From NCBI GenBank assembly GCA_052078155.1, contig JBQJBP010000001.1, positions 930,001 through 994,000 on the forward strand: a stretch of DNA of 64,000 nt, given 5' to 3'. Both the position numbers and the translations under genes were made by a program. A model generated the notes under the pieces. The model searched no databases. It worked only from the letters and a program-made list of their open reading frames with translations, and had not been told where the DNA came from. Shown here piece by piece: positions 36,806-44,315 of the stretch. The stretch comes from CAXBMB01 sp052078155. GTDB taxonomy: Bacteria; Pseudomonadota; Alphaproteobacteria; Kiloniellales; DSM-21159. Position 1 is the stretch's first letter; each line of letters begins with the position of its first letter.

Positions 36806-36934
36806 GCCACTCAATCGGCGCCAACCAAGGACTGTAAAGAAGGCGTGCAATCATGCCCATCTTCTCTGTGGTAAAACACCAGCCTCAGCGACAATGGCGC
36901 GCAGCACTTCCTGCCAGACCAATCCTGCTCCAGC
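36806..36934. repeat. Degenerate copy (G) of the palindromic intergenic repeat
   Basis: The right end read on the minus strand, TGGAGCAGGATTGGTCTGG, closely matches the right end of copy A. The left end, CTCAATCGGCGCCAAC, keeps only the ATCGG core. Total length of about 129 bp matches copies A and B. The inside is not recognisably similar, so this may be a decayed copy or chance. No gene is seen between cckA and flhB. Confidence 0.35.
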
Positions 36935-37001
36935 AGTTTCTAATAGCTTGTTTTGGCGCAGCATTTAACCTGAAATTCAATGCAGCCTTAATGCCAGCCT
37001 G

Positions 37002-38096
37002 TTACTGCTTGGCGTTCGACAGCTCGGACATGCGGTTTTTCAGGCGGAAGACATAAGAGATGATTTCCGCAATGGCTTTGAAATGCTCCGGCGGAATGGG
37101 CTCATCAATCTCGACCGCATCATAGAGAGCACGGGCCAATGGCCGGTTTTCCACCATGGGAATATCGTTTTCCCCGGCAATGTCCTTAATACGCTCGGCC
37201 AGGTGATCGATGCCTTTGGCAACGCACTCAGGTGCAGCCATTTCAGACGGGTCGTACTTCAGCGCAATGGCATAGTGGGTGGGGTTGGTGATCACCACAT
37301 CGGCTTCAGGCACGGCCGCCATCATGCGTCGGCGGGCCCGTTCCATGCGCAGTTGCCGCAAGCGGGCCTTGACCAGGGGGTCGCCCTCGCTCTGCTTCAT
37401 TTCATCCTTGATGTCCTGACGGGACATGCGCAGCTGCTTGATGTGCTGAAAGCGCTGAAAGCCATAATCCGCGCCGGCAATGATGGTCATAATGGACACC
37501 ACGGCAATCAGGATGGCCACGGCTTCGTCCTGGATCAGCCCCATGATCTGCGGCAGGGAAAAATCAGCCAGCTGACCGATCATGTCCCGATCCGGCCAGA
37601 CCACCAGGAAAGCTGCAGCCCCCACCAGGGTGATTTTGCTGATGCCCTTGGCGAACTCCACCCAGCCCTTGATTCCGAAAATCCGCTTGGCCCCGGCCAT
37701 GGGAGAGATTTTTGAGAACTGAGGTTTGAGAGATTCCGCCGAGACGTTGATGCCCACCTGGGCAATGTTGCTGATCAGCGCCACCGTTACAGTGACCCCG
37801 AAAACCGCCGCCATGATCAGGCCCACGTCCCAGACCAGCTGCACCAGAATGCCCCGCACGGCATCACCGGACAGGTTAAAGAGATGGGGTTGTTCCAGGA
37901 AGATCACCATCTTGTCGGACAGCCCGCCGGCCACAAAGCTGCCCAGCACGCCGATGATCACCGTAAAGCCGATCAGCATGAACCAGTGCCCCACTTCCTG
38001 GGATTTGGCCACCTGACCTTTTTCGCGGGATTCCTTTAGCTTTTTCTCTGTCGGGTCTTCGGTTTTTTGTGAGTCGTCCTGGTCATCACCAGCCAT
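37002..38096 (-). CDS. flhB: Flagellar export gate protein FlhB
   Basis: Part of the flagellar type III export gate; it sets the switch from rod/hook to filament substrates. The 364-residue protein has a charged cytoplasmic N-terminus, four membrane helices (about residues 30-215), and a cytoplasmic C-terminal domain with the autocleavage motif NPTH at 271-274, cut between Asn and Pro in the family. It follows fliR by 15 bp at the end of a leftward flgB-flgC-fliE-fliQ-fliR-flhB run. A separate protein resembling its C-terminal domain alone is encoded near 41.5 kb. Confidence 0.96.
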   Translation of the reverse strand: MAGDDQDDSQKTEDPTEKKLKESREKGQVAKSQEVGHWFMLIGFTVIIGVLGSFVAGGLSDKMVIFLEQPHLFNLSGDAVRGILVQLVWDVGLIMAAVFGVTVTVALISNIAQVGINVSAESLKPQFSKISPMAGAKRIFGIKGWVEFAKGISKITLVGAAAFLVVWPDRDMIGQLADFSLPQIMGLIQDEAVAILIAVVSIMTIIAGADYGFQRFQHIKQLRMSRQDIKDEMKQSEGDPLVKARLRQLRMERARRRMMAAVPEADVVITNPTHYAIALKYDPSEMAAPECVAKGIDHLAERIKDIAGENDIPMVENRPLARALYDAVEIDEPIPPEHFKAIAEIISYVFRLKNRMSELSNAKQ

Positions 38097-38111
38097 AAGA
38101 GCGGCCCTTTC

Positions 38112-38873
38112 CTATGGTGCCAGGAAAGGAAGGATCGAATCCTCGAAAGCAGCGAGGAAGATCTTCATCATGACCGGCAAAGCCAGCGCCATCACAAACA
38201 TGCCCATGGCAACCTGTAACGGCATGGCGACAAAAAAGACCTGCATCTGGGGCATCAGCCGTCCCAGAATCCCCAGGCCCAGGTAGAGCATTCCCGCCAC
38301 CACAATGAAGGGGGCGGACATCTTCATGGCCACCACAAAGGTGGTGGAGACCACCTGGGTGATGACGGTGGACATGTCCCCGATGGGCAAGGCCTCGCCC
38401 GGGGTAAAGAGGGTGTATGTGTCGACAATGGCCACCAGCATGGTGTGGTGCAGGTCCAGGGCAAAAATCATCATCAGTGCCAGAACCGTCAGGAAGTTCC
38501 CCATGATGGACCCCTGCTGCTGGGACGTCGGGTCCTGAACCAGCGCGTTGGCCAACGAGGCCATGTTGGCCATGATCATCCCGGCGGTGGTCAGTGCACT
38601 CATAAACAGCCGCACCACGGTGCCAAAAAACAGGCCGATGATGATCTCACCGAACAGCAACACAGCCAGGGACAAGGCAGCGGGTGGTTCTGACGGCAGA
38701 AAGGGCTCGACAAGCGGCAGGGTCAACAGCGACACCAGCAAGGCAAAGGCCAGCCGGGCCCTGGCATTGACGTAGGTTTCCCCGACCGTGGGCATCAGCA
38801 TAACCGCGGAGCCGACACGGGCAAAAACCAGCAGGAAACCAAACAACTGGGCGGGAATGAGCTCTTCAATCAT
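38112..38873 (-). CDS. fliR: Flagellar export gate protein FliR
   Basis: An integral membrane subunit of the flagellar export gate, assembling with FliP and FliQ into the pore complex. The 253-residue protein has about six hydrophobic segments and conserved FliR blocks such as GFLLVFARVGSAVMLMPTVG at the N-terminus, then FGEIIIGLFFGTVVRLFMSA. Length is normal for the family. It lies 18 bp after fliQ and 15 bp before flhB, so these three are translated from one message. Confidence 0.95.
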   Translation of the reverse strand: MIEELIPAQLFGFLLVFARVGSAVMLMPTVGETYVNARARLAFALLVSLLTLPLVEPFLPSEPPAALSLAVLLFGEIIIGLFFGTVVRLFMSALTTAGMIMANMASLANALVQDPTSQQQGSIMGNFLTVLALMMIFALDLHHTMLVAIVDTYTLFTPGEALPIGDMSTVITQVVSTTFVVAMKMSAPFIVVAGMLYLGLGILGRLMPQMQVFFVAMPLQVAMGMFVMALALPVMMKIFLAAFEDSILPFLAP

Positions 38874-38891
38874 CTGGCCGGAGCTCCCCTA

Positions 38892-39158
38892 TCAACCCAT
38901 CGCGATGATGCGATCCATCAGGCGCAGGGTAAAGGCGCTCAATTGAGAGATCATGAAGGGCATGAGAACCAGCAGAGAAAGGAAGATCACCAGGATCTTC
39001 GGCACAAAAGACAGGGTCATTTCCTGCATCTGCGTCAAAGCCTGAAAGAGAGACACCACGAGACCCACGGCCAGAGCGATGAAAAGCACCGGTCCCCCGA
39101 CCTTTAACATGGTCCAAATCGCGTCGCGCCCGATTTCCAGCGCGTCGACACCGTTCAT
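38892..39158 (-). CDS. fliQ: Flagellar export gate protein FliQ
   Basis: A small 88-residue protein with two membrane helices (about residues 17-40 and 50-75) that forms a hairpin in the export gate together with FliP and FliR. The VVSLFQALTQMQEMTLSFVP segment between the helices is the FliQ signature. It follows fliE by 143 bp, a longer gap than elsewhere in the cluster, but I see no terminator in that gap, so it is probably in the same operon. Confidence 0.95.
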   Translation of the reverse strand: MNGVDALEIGRDAIWTMLKVGGPVLFIALAVGLVVSLFQALTQMQEMTLSFVPKILVIFLSLLVLMPFMISQLSAFTLRLMDRIIAMG

Positions 39159-39301
39159 GGCTGTTCCTCTGTTCCCCCGAAGAAGCCGCTATCCTGGCAG
39201 TCACCTCAAAGATGTCATCAGATCGTAAGAGATCTCTCACACCGTCCTGGCGCCAAGATCCACGATGTCGCAAAAGCCGTTACGAAATACGGAAAAGTCC
39301 G

Positions 39302-39610
39302 TCAGATCGGCATCCGCAGAATGTCCTGATAGGACTGGATGGCTCTGTCACGAATGGTAACAACCGTCTGCAGTGTCAATTCAGCTTTACTGACCGCAAC
39401 AACCACATCGTTCATGTCGGCATTACCGGCGGCAGCCTGCAGGGACATGGCCTCGCCCTGCTTCAGGCTGTCAACAGCCGTTTCAGAGGCTTGCTTGAGC
39501 ATAGACGCAAAGTCATTACCCGGCTGATCACGGGCTTCCATGCCCGATTGACCGGCTTTGCTGGCGGCCTGACTGTAAGCGGCAAGAGCGGAGTTAATGG
39601 GTACCGACAT
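39302..39610 (-). CDS. fliE: Flagellar hook-basal body protein FliE
   Basis: Connects the MS ring to the rod and is the first axial protein exported. The 102-residue protein has the expected length and the conserved C-terminal half: NDVVVAVSKAELTLQTVVTI followed by RDRAIQSYQDILRMPI. I chose the ATG at 39610 (MSVPINSALAAYSQAA) because AGGAAG and AGGAG lie upstream within about 25 bases and the family begins there; the frame remains open another 29 codons. It lies downstream of flgC in the same run. Confidence 0.93.
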   Translation of the reverse strand: MSVPINSALAAYSQAASKAGQSGMEARDQPGNDFASMLKQASETAVDSLKQGEAMSLQAAAGNADMNDVVVAVSKAELTLQTVVTIRDRAIQSYQDILRMPI

Positions 39611-39724
39611 ACGAAACTGTTCTTCCTGATCTCCTCTGGATCCTACCTGATCCCCGGTGATCTTCTGTTTCGGCGGCCTGCCCTGCTGGCGGGCCAATCA
39701 AAGGACTAATTACAATCACCCTGC

Positions 39725-40132
39725 TCAGCGCAGGATGCCAATGGTCTGTTCAAGCATCTGCTTGGCCGACTGCAACACCTTCAGGTTGGCTTCGTAGCTG
39801 CGCTGGGCTTCACGCATGTCAGCCATTTCAATCAGCGAATTCACGTTGGACTTTTTGATGTAACCGGCTTCGTCTGCAGCCGGGTGGCCCGGCGCATAGT
39901 GCTTGCCCAGGTCACTTTTGTCGGTGCCGATGGCATTGACCTGAACCAGATCCAGCCCCAGTGCCTTGCTGAAGACATTGGCAAAGGTGATGATTTTACG
40001 GCGGTAGGGTTCGTCGCCCGGCTTGGTGGCGGTTGAGTCTTTGTTGGCCAGGTTCTCAGACACCACCCGCAGGCGGGTGCCCTGGGCTTTCATGCCCGCA
40101 GCTGACACATCAAGTGACTTGTAAAGATCCAT
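39725..40132 (-). CDS. flgC: Flagellar proximal rod protein FlgC
   Basis: A rod component of the flagellar basal body exported through the flagellar apparatus. The 135-residue protein has the rod-family N-terminal motif SLDVSAAGMKAQGTRLRVVS followed by ENLANKDST, the central YRRK region and the C-terminal helix (NSLIEMADMREAQRSYEANL then KVLQSAKQMLEQTI). It follows flgB by 18 bp and precedes fliE by 114 bp in the same direction. Confidence 0.96.
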   Translation of the reverse strand: MDLYKSLDVSAAGMKAQGTRLRVVSENLANKDSTATKPGDEPYRRKIITFANVFSKALGLDLVQVNAIGTDKSDLGKHYAPGHPAADEAGYIKKSNVNSLIEMADMREAQRSYEANLKVLQSAKQMLEQTIGILR

Positions 40133-40150
40133 CTAACCTGCTTTCCGCTG

Positions 40151-40558
40151 TTAGCTGTTGCCGCGCAGAGCCGTTTTGAACATGCCCATGTACTTGCTGT
40201 AGAGATTGGTCACAGTGGTGTGTTCCATCTGGGTTTTGTTCAGATTGACCAGCTGTTCTTCAATCACCACGGCGTTGCCCGTGGGAGAGACTTCGTACTT
40301 GCTCTTCACTTCGTAGCTTTTGATGTCGCTGCGGCTGTCCAGGCTGCCGGAAATGTGTTTGGCATGGGTGGCCGACGCGCCAACCTGCTGAGACGTCGCC
40401 TGTTTCAGGGTTTCCTGAAAAGAACCACGCTTCAAGTCATGAGGCTTGTAGTTGGGCGTATCGGCATTGGCGATGTTCTGCGCAATGACCGTCTGGCGCT
40501 GGTTTAACCAGTCCAGCCGCTTGGCAAAAACCTCAAAGAGTCCAATCTTGTCGGCCAT
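40151..40558 (-). CDS. flgB: Flagellar proximal rod protein FlgB
   Basis: A 135-residue rod component, first gene of the leftward flagellar operon. The rod N-terminal motif RLDWLNQRQTVIAQNIANAD followed by TPNYKP is clear, and the C-terminal helix contains LNKTQMEHTTVTNLYSKYMG. I chose the internal ATG at 40558 (MADKIGLFEVFAKRL); an upstream ATG would add four residues. A CtrA-like box lies at 40621-40635, about 65-75 bp upstream. Confidence 0.95.
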   Translation of the reverse strand: MADKIGLFEVFAKRLDWLNQRQTVIAQNIANADTPNYKPHDLKRGSFQETLKQATSQQVGASATHAKHISGSLDSRSDIKSYEVKSKYEVSPTGNAVVIEEQLVNLNKTQMEHTTVTNLYSKYMGMFKTALRGNS

Positions 40559-40620
40559 GATTATGGGCAACCCGCAAGTTAAAAGTCTGGAATTCCACCT
40601 GGATTATCACCCCATTGTTG

Positions 40621-40635
40621 TTAACAAAGCGTAAA
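40621..40635. promoter_or_regulatory. CtrA-like box upstream of flgB
   Basis: TTAA-CAAAGCG-TAAA on the plus strand reads TTTA-N7-TTAA on the flgB strand, a seven-of-eight match to the CtrA consensus. It lies 63-77 bp upstream of the flgB ATG. Confidence 0.5.
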
Positions 40636-40732
40636 ATCTGTAAAAGCCAAGGGAGGGGTTCTGAGGCATCCTCTTGACTTCAGGGTGATTTTCCCAGGCC
40701 CGGGGTAAGGAGGCACAGCTTAGTTTCTCTGA

Positions 40733-40813
40733 CTGGTACAAGAAAGTACCAGATCTGCGAGCCGGCAAGATGCCGACATGAAACAGCCAGCAGGCGAAAG
40801 AAGGTCGAACTGA
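40733..40813 (+). promoter_or_regulatory. Structured csrA leader with an abutting upstream ORF
   Basis: Two perfect hairpins precede csrA: CTGGTAC-N6-GTACCAG (40733-40752) and CGGCA-AGA-TGCCG (40763-40775). An 11-codon reading frame (ATG at 40778, peptide MKQPAGERRSN) ends with TGA directly against the csrA ATG. Both are typical positions for control of translation, and CsrA proteins often repress their own messages, but binding cannot be shown from sequence. Confidence 0.4.
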
Positions 40814-41191
40814 ATGCTCTACTTGACCAGGAAAATTGGTGAATCGGTCGTGATCAACGATGAAATCGAGGTCACTGTGGTCGATATCCGCGGCAAGTCG
40901 ATCAAGTTGGGCTTCACCTTTCCGCCCGAAGCGTCTGTGCTGCGCCGGGAAATCTATGACCGCATTCAGTCGGAAAACAAAGCTGCTGCCAGCGCGTCAG
41001 AGGCTTTTGCCGCCGTCTTTACCCCGGATGGGGATCAGAAGAACCCCAGCATCCAAAAGAGCGATGCCAGCCAGTCGGAATCCCAGGATCCGGTTCAGTC
41101 TGCTCAAACAGCAAAACCCCTGTCCGTAGATCCGGTCTCCCCGTCTACGCCGTCGCCCTCTTCAACTGGGGATGAGCAGGAAAAGCCCTAA
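40814..41191 (+). CDS. csrA: Carbon storage regulator CsrA with extended tail
   Basis: An RNA-binding translational regulator; in flagellated bacteria it often controls flagellin and flagellar-gene messages. Residues 1-60 form the complete CsrA domain: MLYLTRKIGESVVINDEIEV then TVVDIRGKSIKLGFTFPPEA and VLRREIYDRIQSENK. The usual length is 60-75 residues, but this one continues to 125 with a Ser/Gln/Pro-rich, probably disordered tail. The tail has the same GC-rich codon use as the domain. It is divergent from flgB and lies next to flagellar genes. Confidence 0.92.
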   Translation: MLYLTRKIGESVVINDEIEVTVVDIRGKSIKLGFTFPPEASVLRREIYDRIQSENKAAASASEAFAAVFTPDGDQKNPSIQKSDASQSESQDPVQSAQTAKPLSVDPVSPSTPSPSSTGDEQEKP

Positions 41192-41531
41192 CGCTCCGAT
41201 GGATACTGCCAAACTCAGGCCGGACCGGGGGCTTTTCGGTTAGAATTGGCGCACATCACCGGAACCCAAAGCTCATAAGAGTTTACAGCCCTGACGAAAG
41301 CCGCGGCGAGCTTCTGTGTAACAGCATTGGCAGACTGTCGGCCACGCTCCCGATCCCTTTTGGTCTTTCTGCCCTGCTGGCGGCTTGTGACAAAGCCCTT
41401 AATCGACCCCAGGCCACAGAAGGGTTTGCCTGTTTTTCAAAGACTTCGGGAAAAAACTTTAACCACTTAAACGCTTCATTAACCGTAATTCTGCTAAATC
41501 CCATGCAAAGATCAGGTCTGTTGCATTTCAA
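41192..41531. other. Intergenic region downstream of csrA
   Basis: These 340 bases contain no gene that I can support; a possible 82-codon frame on the minus strand has no similarity or ribosome binding site. A weak hairpin pairs AAAAGCCC at the csrA end (41181-41188) with GGGCTTTT (41229-41236). An AT-rich stretch at 41455-41500 holds a CtrA-like box and probably the promoter of the next operon. Confidence 0.45.
41468..41482. promoter_or_regulatory. CtrA-like box upstream of the fliO-fliP operon
   Basis: TAAA-CGCTTCA-TTAA matches seven of eight bases of TTAA-N7-TTAA. It lies 50-64 bp upstream of the GTG start of the FlhB-tail-like gene, the first gene of the rightward flagellar run. Confidence 0.45.
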
Positions 41532-42044
41532 GTGAAGACAAGTGGCAGCGTGAAGACGGACAAAAGCAAAGAAGCCCTACAGAACATAGGGCAAGGGCAA
41601 GAAGACCCTCCTGTCGATCGCCTCAGCGATGGCGAGAGAGAGTCGGCTCAGGCTTTTGCTGCCTATCAACGTGTTCAGCCCGGCTCAGGTTTACCGGTTC
41701 AGCAGGCTGCAGCCAGATCCCTGAATGCCAGCTCTGAAACGAAACAGCAGGCCATGGGTCAACCTTTTGGCAGCGATGCACCGCGCCAGAAAGCTGTCGC
41801 CATCAAACAGGAGGCAGAAAACGGCCCGACCCGTCTGATTGCCAAAGGTCAAGGCGCACTGGCTGAGCAGATCATACAAACGGCCTTTGATCGCGGCATC
41901 AAAGTACGCAGTGACGCCGATCTGACCGAAATACTGGAAGCCGTCGACGTTGACAGTGAAATCCCCCTGGCTGCTTTGGCAGCTGTTGCAGAAATTTTAT
42001 CTTACATTTACCGCAACAATGCGGCACCGGAGACGACCCCATGA
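41532..42044 (+). CDS. Stand-alone FlhB C-terminal-domain-like protein
   Basis: A 170-residue protein starting with GTG. Residues 1-95 are polar and probably disordered. Residues about 103-167 resemble the last part of FlhB: GQGALAEQIIQTAFDRGIKV and IPLAALAAVAEILSYIYRN parallel AERIKDIAGENDIPMVENRP and FKAIAEIISYVFRLKN of the FlhB encoded at 37-38 kb. The NPTH autocleavage motif and membrane part are absent. Such FlhB-tail proteins (FhlB/YlqH type) are known in several phyla and may modulate export specificity. Its TGA overlaps the next ATG by four bases. Confidence 0.7.
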   Translation: MKTSGSVKTDKSKEALQNIGQGQEDPPVDRLSDGERESAQAFAAYQRVQPGSGLPVQQAAARSLNASSETKQQAMGQPFGSDAPRQKAVAIKQEAENGPTRLIAKGQGALAEQIIQTAFDRGIKVRSDADLTEILEAVDVDSEIPLAALAAVAEILSYIYRNNAAPETTP

Positions 42045-42382
42045 CCTCTTCCTCACCCGACATGACATTGGAACGAGAGTTTGAGCGCCTGCAGTCCATG
42101 CTCGGCGTGCTGCGCCAGAAAATGACCGATGGGGCAGTGGTTGATCTGGCCGGGTTGGATCAGGAAATCTCGGCCCTTTGTCAAAAGGTCGTGGGCCTGC
42201 CTGCGGCTCAGCAAAACAGCTTCGCCCCCCTGATGACCTCTTTACTGAGCGACGTTTCGCAGCTCACTGAAGATATGAAAGTCGAACTGGGGCGGCTGGC
42301 AAACGAGATTGGCAGCAGTACGCAACGCAAGAAAGCCGCCAACGCCTATTCAGTGGCATCAAACACGGGCAAGAAGCGCTGA
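42041..42382 (+). CDS. Small helical protein in the fliO-fliP operon
   Basis: A 113-residue, probably all-helical cytoplasmic protein with heptad-like patterns (LEREFERLQSMLGVLRQKMT, then DLAGLDQEISALCQKVVGLP). Its size and position recall flagellar chaperones such as FlgN or FliT, but I see no firm signature, so I leave the function open. It starts with ATGA overlapping the upstream stop and precedes fliO by 28 bp, which places it in the same operon. Confidence 0.6.
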   Translation: MTSSSPDMTLEREFERLQSMLGVLRQKMTDGAVVDLAGLDQEISALCQKVVGLPAAQQNSFAPLMTSLLSDVSQLTEDMKVELGRLANEIGSSTQRKKAANAYSVASNTGKKR

Positions 42383-42410
42383 GCGCCGAAGGGAGATCAG
42401 GAGCCGACCC

Positions 42411-42833
42411 ATGGACGTAATGACATACTTCCAGTTTGTCGCTGCCCTGGCTTTTGTGCTGGGGCTGATTGCCGTGTTGACCTGGGCGGTCAAACGCAGC
42501 GGCTTTGCCGGTCAGATGCTGCCCAATGCCCGTAAGAACCAGGCGGACCGCCGTCTGTCGGTTTCAGAAGTCCTGTCTTTGGATTCCCGCCGCAAACTGG
42601 TTTTGCTGAAGTGTGACGATCAGGAACACCTGCTGCTGGTAAATCAGGGTCAGGGGGGTGACCTGCTGATCGACAAAATGCCTGCGAAAGACGGGCCGGA
42701 AGAAACAAGCATCCCGGAAGGCAACACTCTGGTCCGGGCCTTTCGAATGGTGAAAGACGGACAGGCTGAAACTAAGACTGCAGACAGCGGCACATCAGAC
42801 ACTCACTCGAAGGAAAAGGCACAAAATAGATGA
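42411..42833 (+). CDS. fliO: Flagellar assembly protein FliO
   Basis: A small membrane protein that promotes assembly of the FliP ring. The 140-residue protein has one N-terminal membrane helix (FQFVAALAFVLGLIAVLTWA) followed by a cytoplasmic beta-rich part with RRLSVSEVLSLDSRRKLVLL and CDDQEHLLLVNQGQGGDLLI, the FliO pattern. GGAG lies about eight bases upstream of the chosen ATG at 42411; the frame is open further upstream but overlaps the previous gene. Its stop overlaps the fliP ATG by four bases. Confidence 0.9.
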   Translation: MDVMTYFQFVAALAFVLGLIAVLTWAVKRSGFAGQMLPNARKNQADRRLSVSEVLSLDSRRKLVLLKCDDQEHLLLVNQGQGGDLLIDKMPAKDGPEETSIPEGNTLVRAFRMVKDGQAETKTADSGTSDTHSKEKAQNR

Positions 42834-43645
42834 GTGAGGGACCTCTGACCTGCCCCCAGACACCCGCAGCCCAAAAGGCAGCCCCCCGGCGCTGGCGCAG
42901 GACTTTCCTGCTGGCTGGCCTGATCGGGACGGCTCTGCTGCTGGCTTCCGCCATCGGAGCCCCGTCGGCCTGGGCTCAGGCCCTGTCGCTGGATCTGGGA
43001 GATTCAACGGATTCGGCTACGGCGCGGATTCTGCAGCTCATCGCCCTGGTCACCGTCCTGTCCCTGGCGCCGTCTATTCTGGTGATGGTGACCTCCTTCA
43101 CCCGGATTGTGGTTGTGCTGTCCTTCCTGCGCAGTGCACTGGGCATCCAGCAAACCCCACCCAATTCCGTCCTGATTTCTCTGGCCCTGTTTCTGACAGC
43201 TTTTGTGATGATGCCAACACTTGAACGCATAAACACAGAAGCTTTACAGCCTCTGATAGCTCAGGACGTGGACGAACTGGAAGCTCTGGATCTGGCAGCA
43301 GCCCCGTTGAGAGACTTCATGCTGAAGCATGTTCGCGAGCAGGATTTGCGCCTCTTTCTGGATATGGCTCAGGCGCAAGCCGTTGCTACACCTGAAGAAA
43401 CTCCTATGCGAGCTCTGATTCCCGCCTTTATGATCTCAGAATTGAGACGGGCGTTCGAAATAGGGTTCCTGCTTTTCCTTCCCTTCCTTATTATCGACAT
43501 GGTCGTCGCGTCGATTCTCATGTCGATGGGTATGATGATGCTACCGCCAGTGATGATCTCTCTGCCCTTCAAGCTGATTTTCTTTGTCTTGGTGGACGGA
43601 TGGTTCTTAGTTGCTGGTAGTCTCGTACAAAGTTATGGAGCGTAG
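42830..43645 (+). CDS. fliP: Flagellar export gate protein FliP
   Basis: Forms the pentameric core of the flagellar export pore. The 271-residue protein has an N-terminal signal-like segment (FLLAGLIGTALLLASAIGAP), then membrane helices with the conserved FTRIVVVLSFLRSALGIQQT and PNSVLISLALFLTAFVMMP, and the C-terminal pair LLFLPFLIIDMVVASILMSM and SLPFKLIFFVLVDGWFLVAG. The second half of the gene uses more ATA, TTA, CTA and AGA codons than the first half. It overlaps fliO by four bases and precedes an unknown membrane protein by eight bases. Confidence 0.96.
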   Translation: MSEGPLTCPQTPAAQKAAPRRWRRTFLLAGLIGTALLLASAIGAPSAWAQALSLDLGDSTDSATARILQLIALVTVLSLAPSILVMVTSFTRIVVVLSFLRSALGIQQTPPNSVLISLALFLTAFVMMPTLERINTEALQPLIAQDVDELEALDLAAAPLRDFMLKHVREQDLRLFLDMAQAQAVATPEETPMRALIPAFMISELRRAFEIGFLLFLPFLIIDMVVASILMSMGMMMLPPVMISLPFKLIFFVLVDGWFLVAGSLVQSYGA

Positions 43646-43653
43646 ATAGAACT

Positions 43654-44097
43654 ATGGCCCAAGATGAAGCCTTCGAAGTTCAGGTCTTATCTGCTGGTCA
43701 ATGGCGTCCGGCTGGAAACTATGAGGACAAAAACTCCGCCATCAGCGAAGCCATGCGGCTGGTGGAGAACCCTCGTTACGTCAGCTCAAAAGTCGTCAAA
43801 GAACACTATGATGCCGACAAAGGCCTCTTCATCAAACAGACTGTCTACCGCTCATCTGCGGTAAAAGAAGAGCCTGTTGCGGATAAGAAGGAAAAAGCGG
43901 CAGATGAAGCCGCCCAGAGGCTGGCCGGCCATTACCGGGCCGGCAAACAACGCCAGGCAGCTCGGGCCGCTTATCGCCGACGCATGAAAAAGCGGAAAGG
44001 CGAATCCATTCGCTTTGTTGTCGGAATGATTTTCCGGCTCCTGCTGATTGCCGCCATCGGTGGCGGTGCCTTCTACTGGTTTGTTTACAAAATGTAA
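43654..44097 (+). CDS. C-terminally anchored membrane protein downstream of fliP
   Basis: A 147-residue protein of unknown function. The N-terminal 70 residues form a soluble part (EVQVLSAGQWRPAGNYEDKN), the middle is rich in Lys, Arg and Ala, and a single membrane helix lies at the C-terminus (FVVGMIFRLLLIAAIGGGAF). It is therefore predicted to be a tail-anchored inner-membrane protein with its domain in the cytoplasm. It follows fliP by eight bases and is likely co-transcribed; whether it acts in motility is not known. Confidence 0.65.
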   Translation: MAQDEAFEVQVLSAGQWRPAGNYEDKNSAISEAMRLVENPRYVSSKVVKEHYDADKGLFIKQTVYRSSAVKEEPVADKKEKAADEAAQRLAGHYRAGKQRQAARAAYRRRMKKRKGESIRFVVGMIFRLLLIAAIGGGAFYWFVYKM

Positions 44098-44201
44098 CAG
44101 CTGCAGGCAGCGTTCCTTCTGAATTTGGCACTCCTCCTCTTTTGACAAACCCGTTGCCTGTGACGCAATCGCCATTCGCATCCCGCCAAGGCAGCCGGAA
44201 T

Positions 44202-44215
44202 TTGATCTGAATTAA
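44202..44215 (+). promoter_or_regulatory. FNR-type box upstream of ubiT
   Basis: TTGAT-CTGA-ATTAA matches nine of ten bases of the FNR/Anr consensus TTGAT-N4-ATCAA. It lies about 100 bp before the ubiT ATG, a suitable place for anaerobic activation of ubiTUV. Confidence 0.55.
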
Positions 44216-44315
44216 CAAAGGTCAAATCCTCCGACCGACAGGTCCTGATAGCGTCCCTGCTCACCCCATTCCCCACTTCTGGGTCTTTTGGGGTATTGAG
44301 CAGAGGTCCTGTCAA

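Noticed and set aside
41283..41531. An 82-codon open frame on the minus strand between csrA and the FlhB-tail gene
   Set aside because: No ribosome binding site or similarity, and it covers the probable promoter and CtrA-like box of the next operon.
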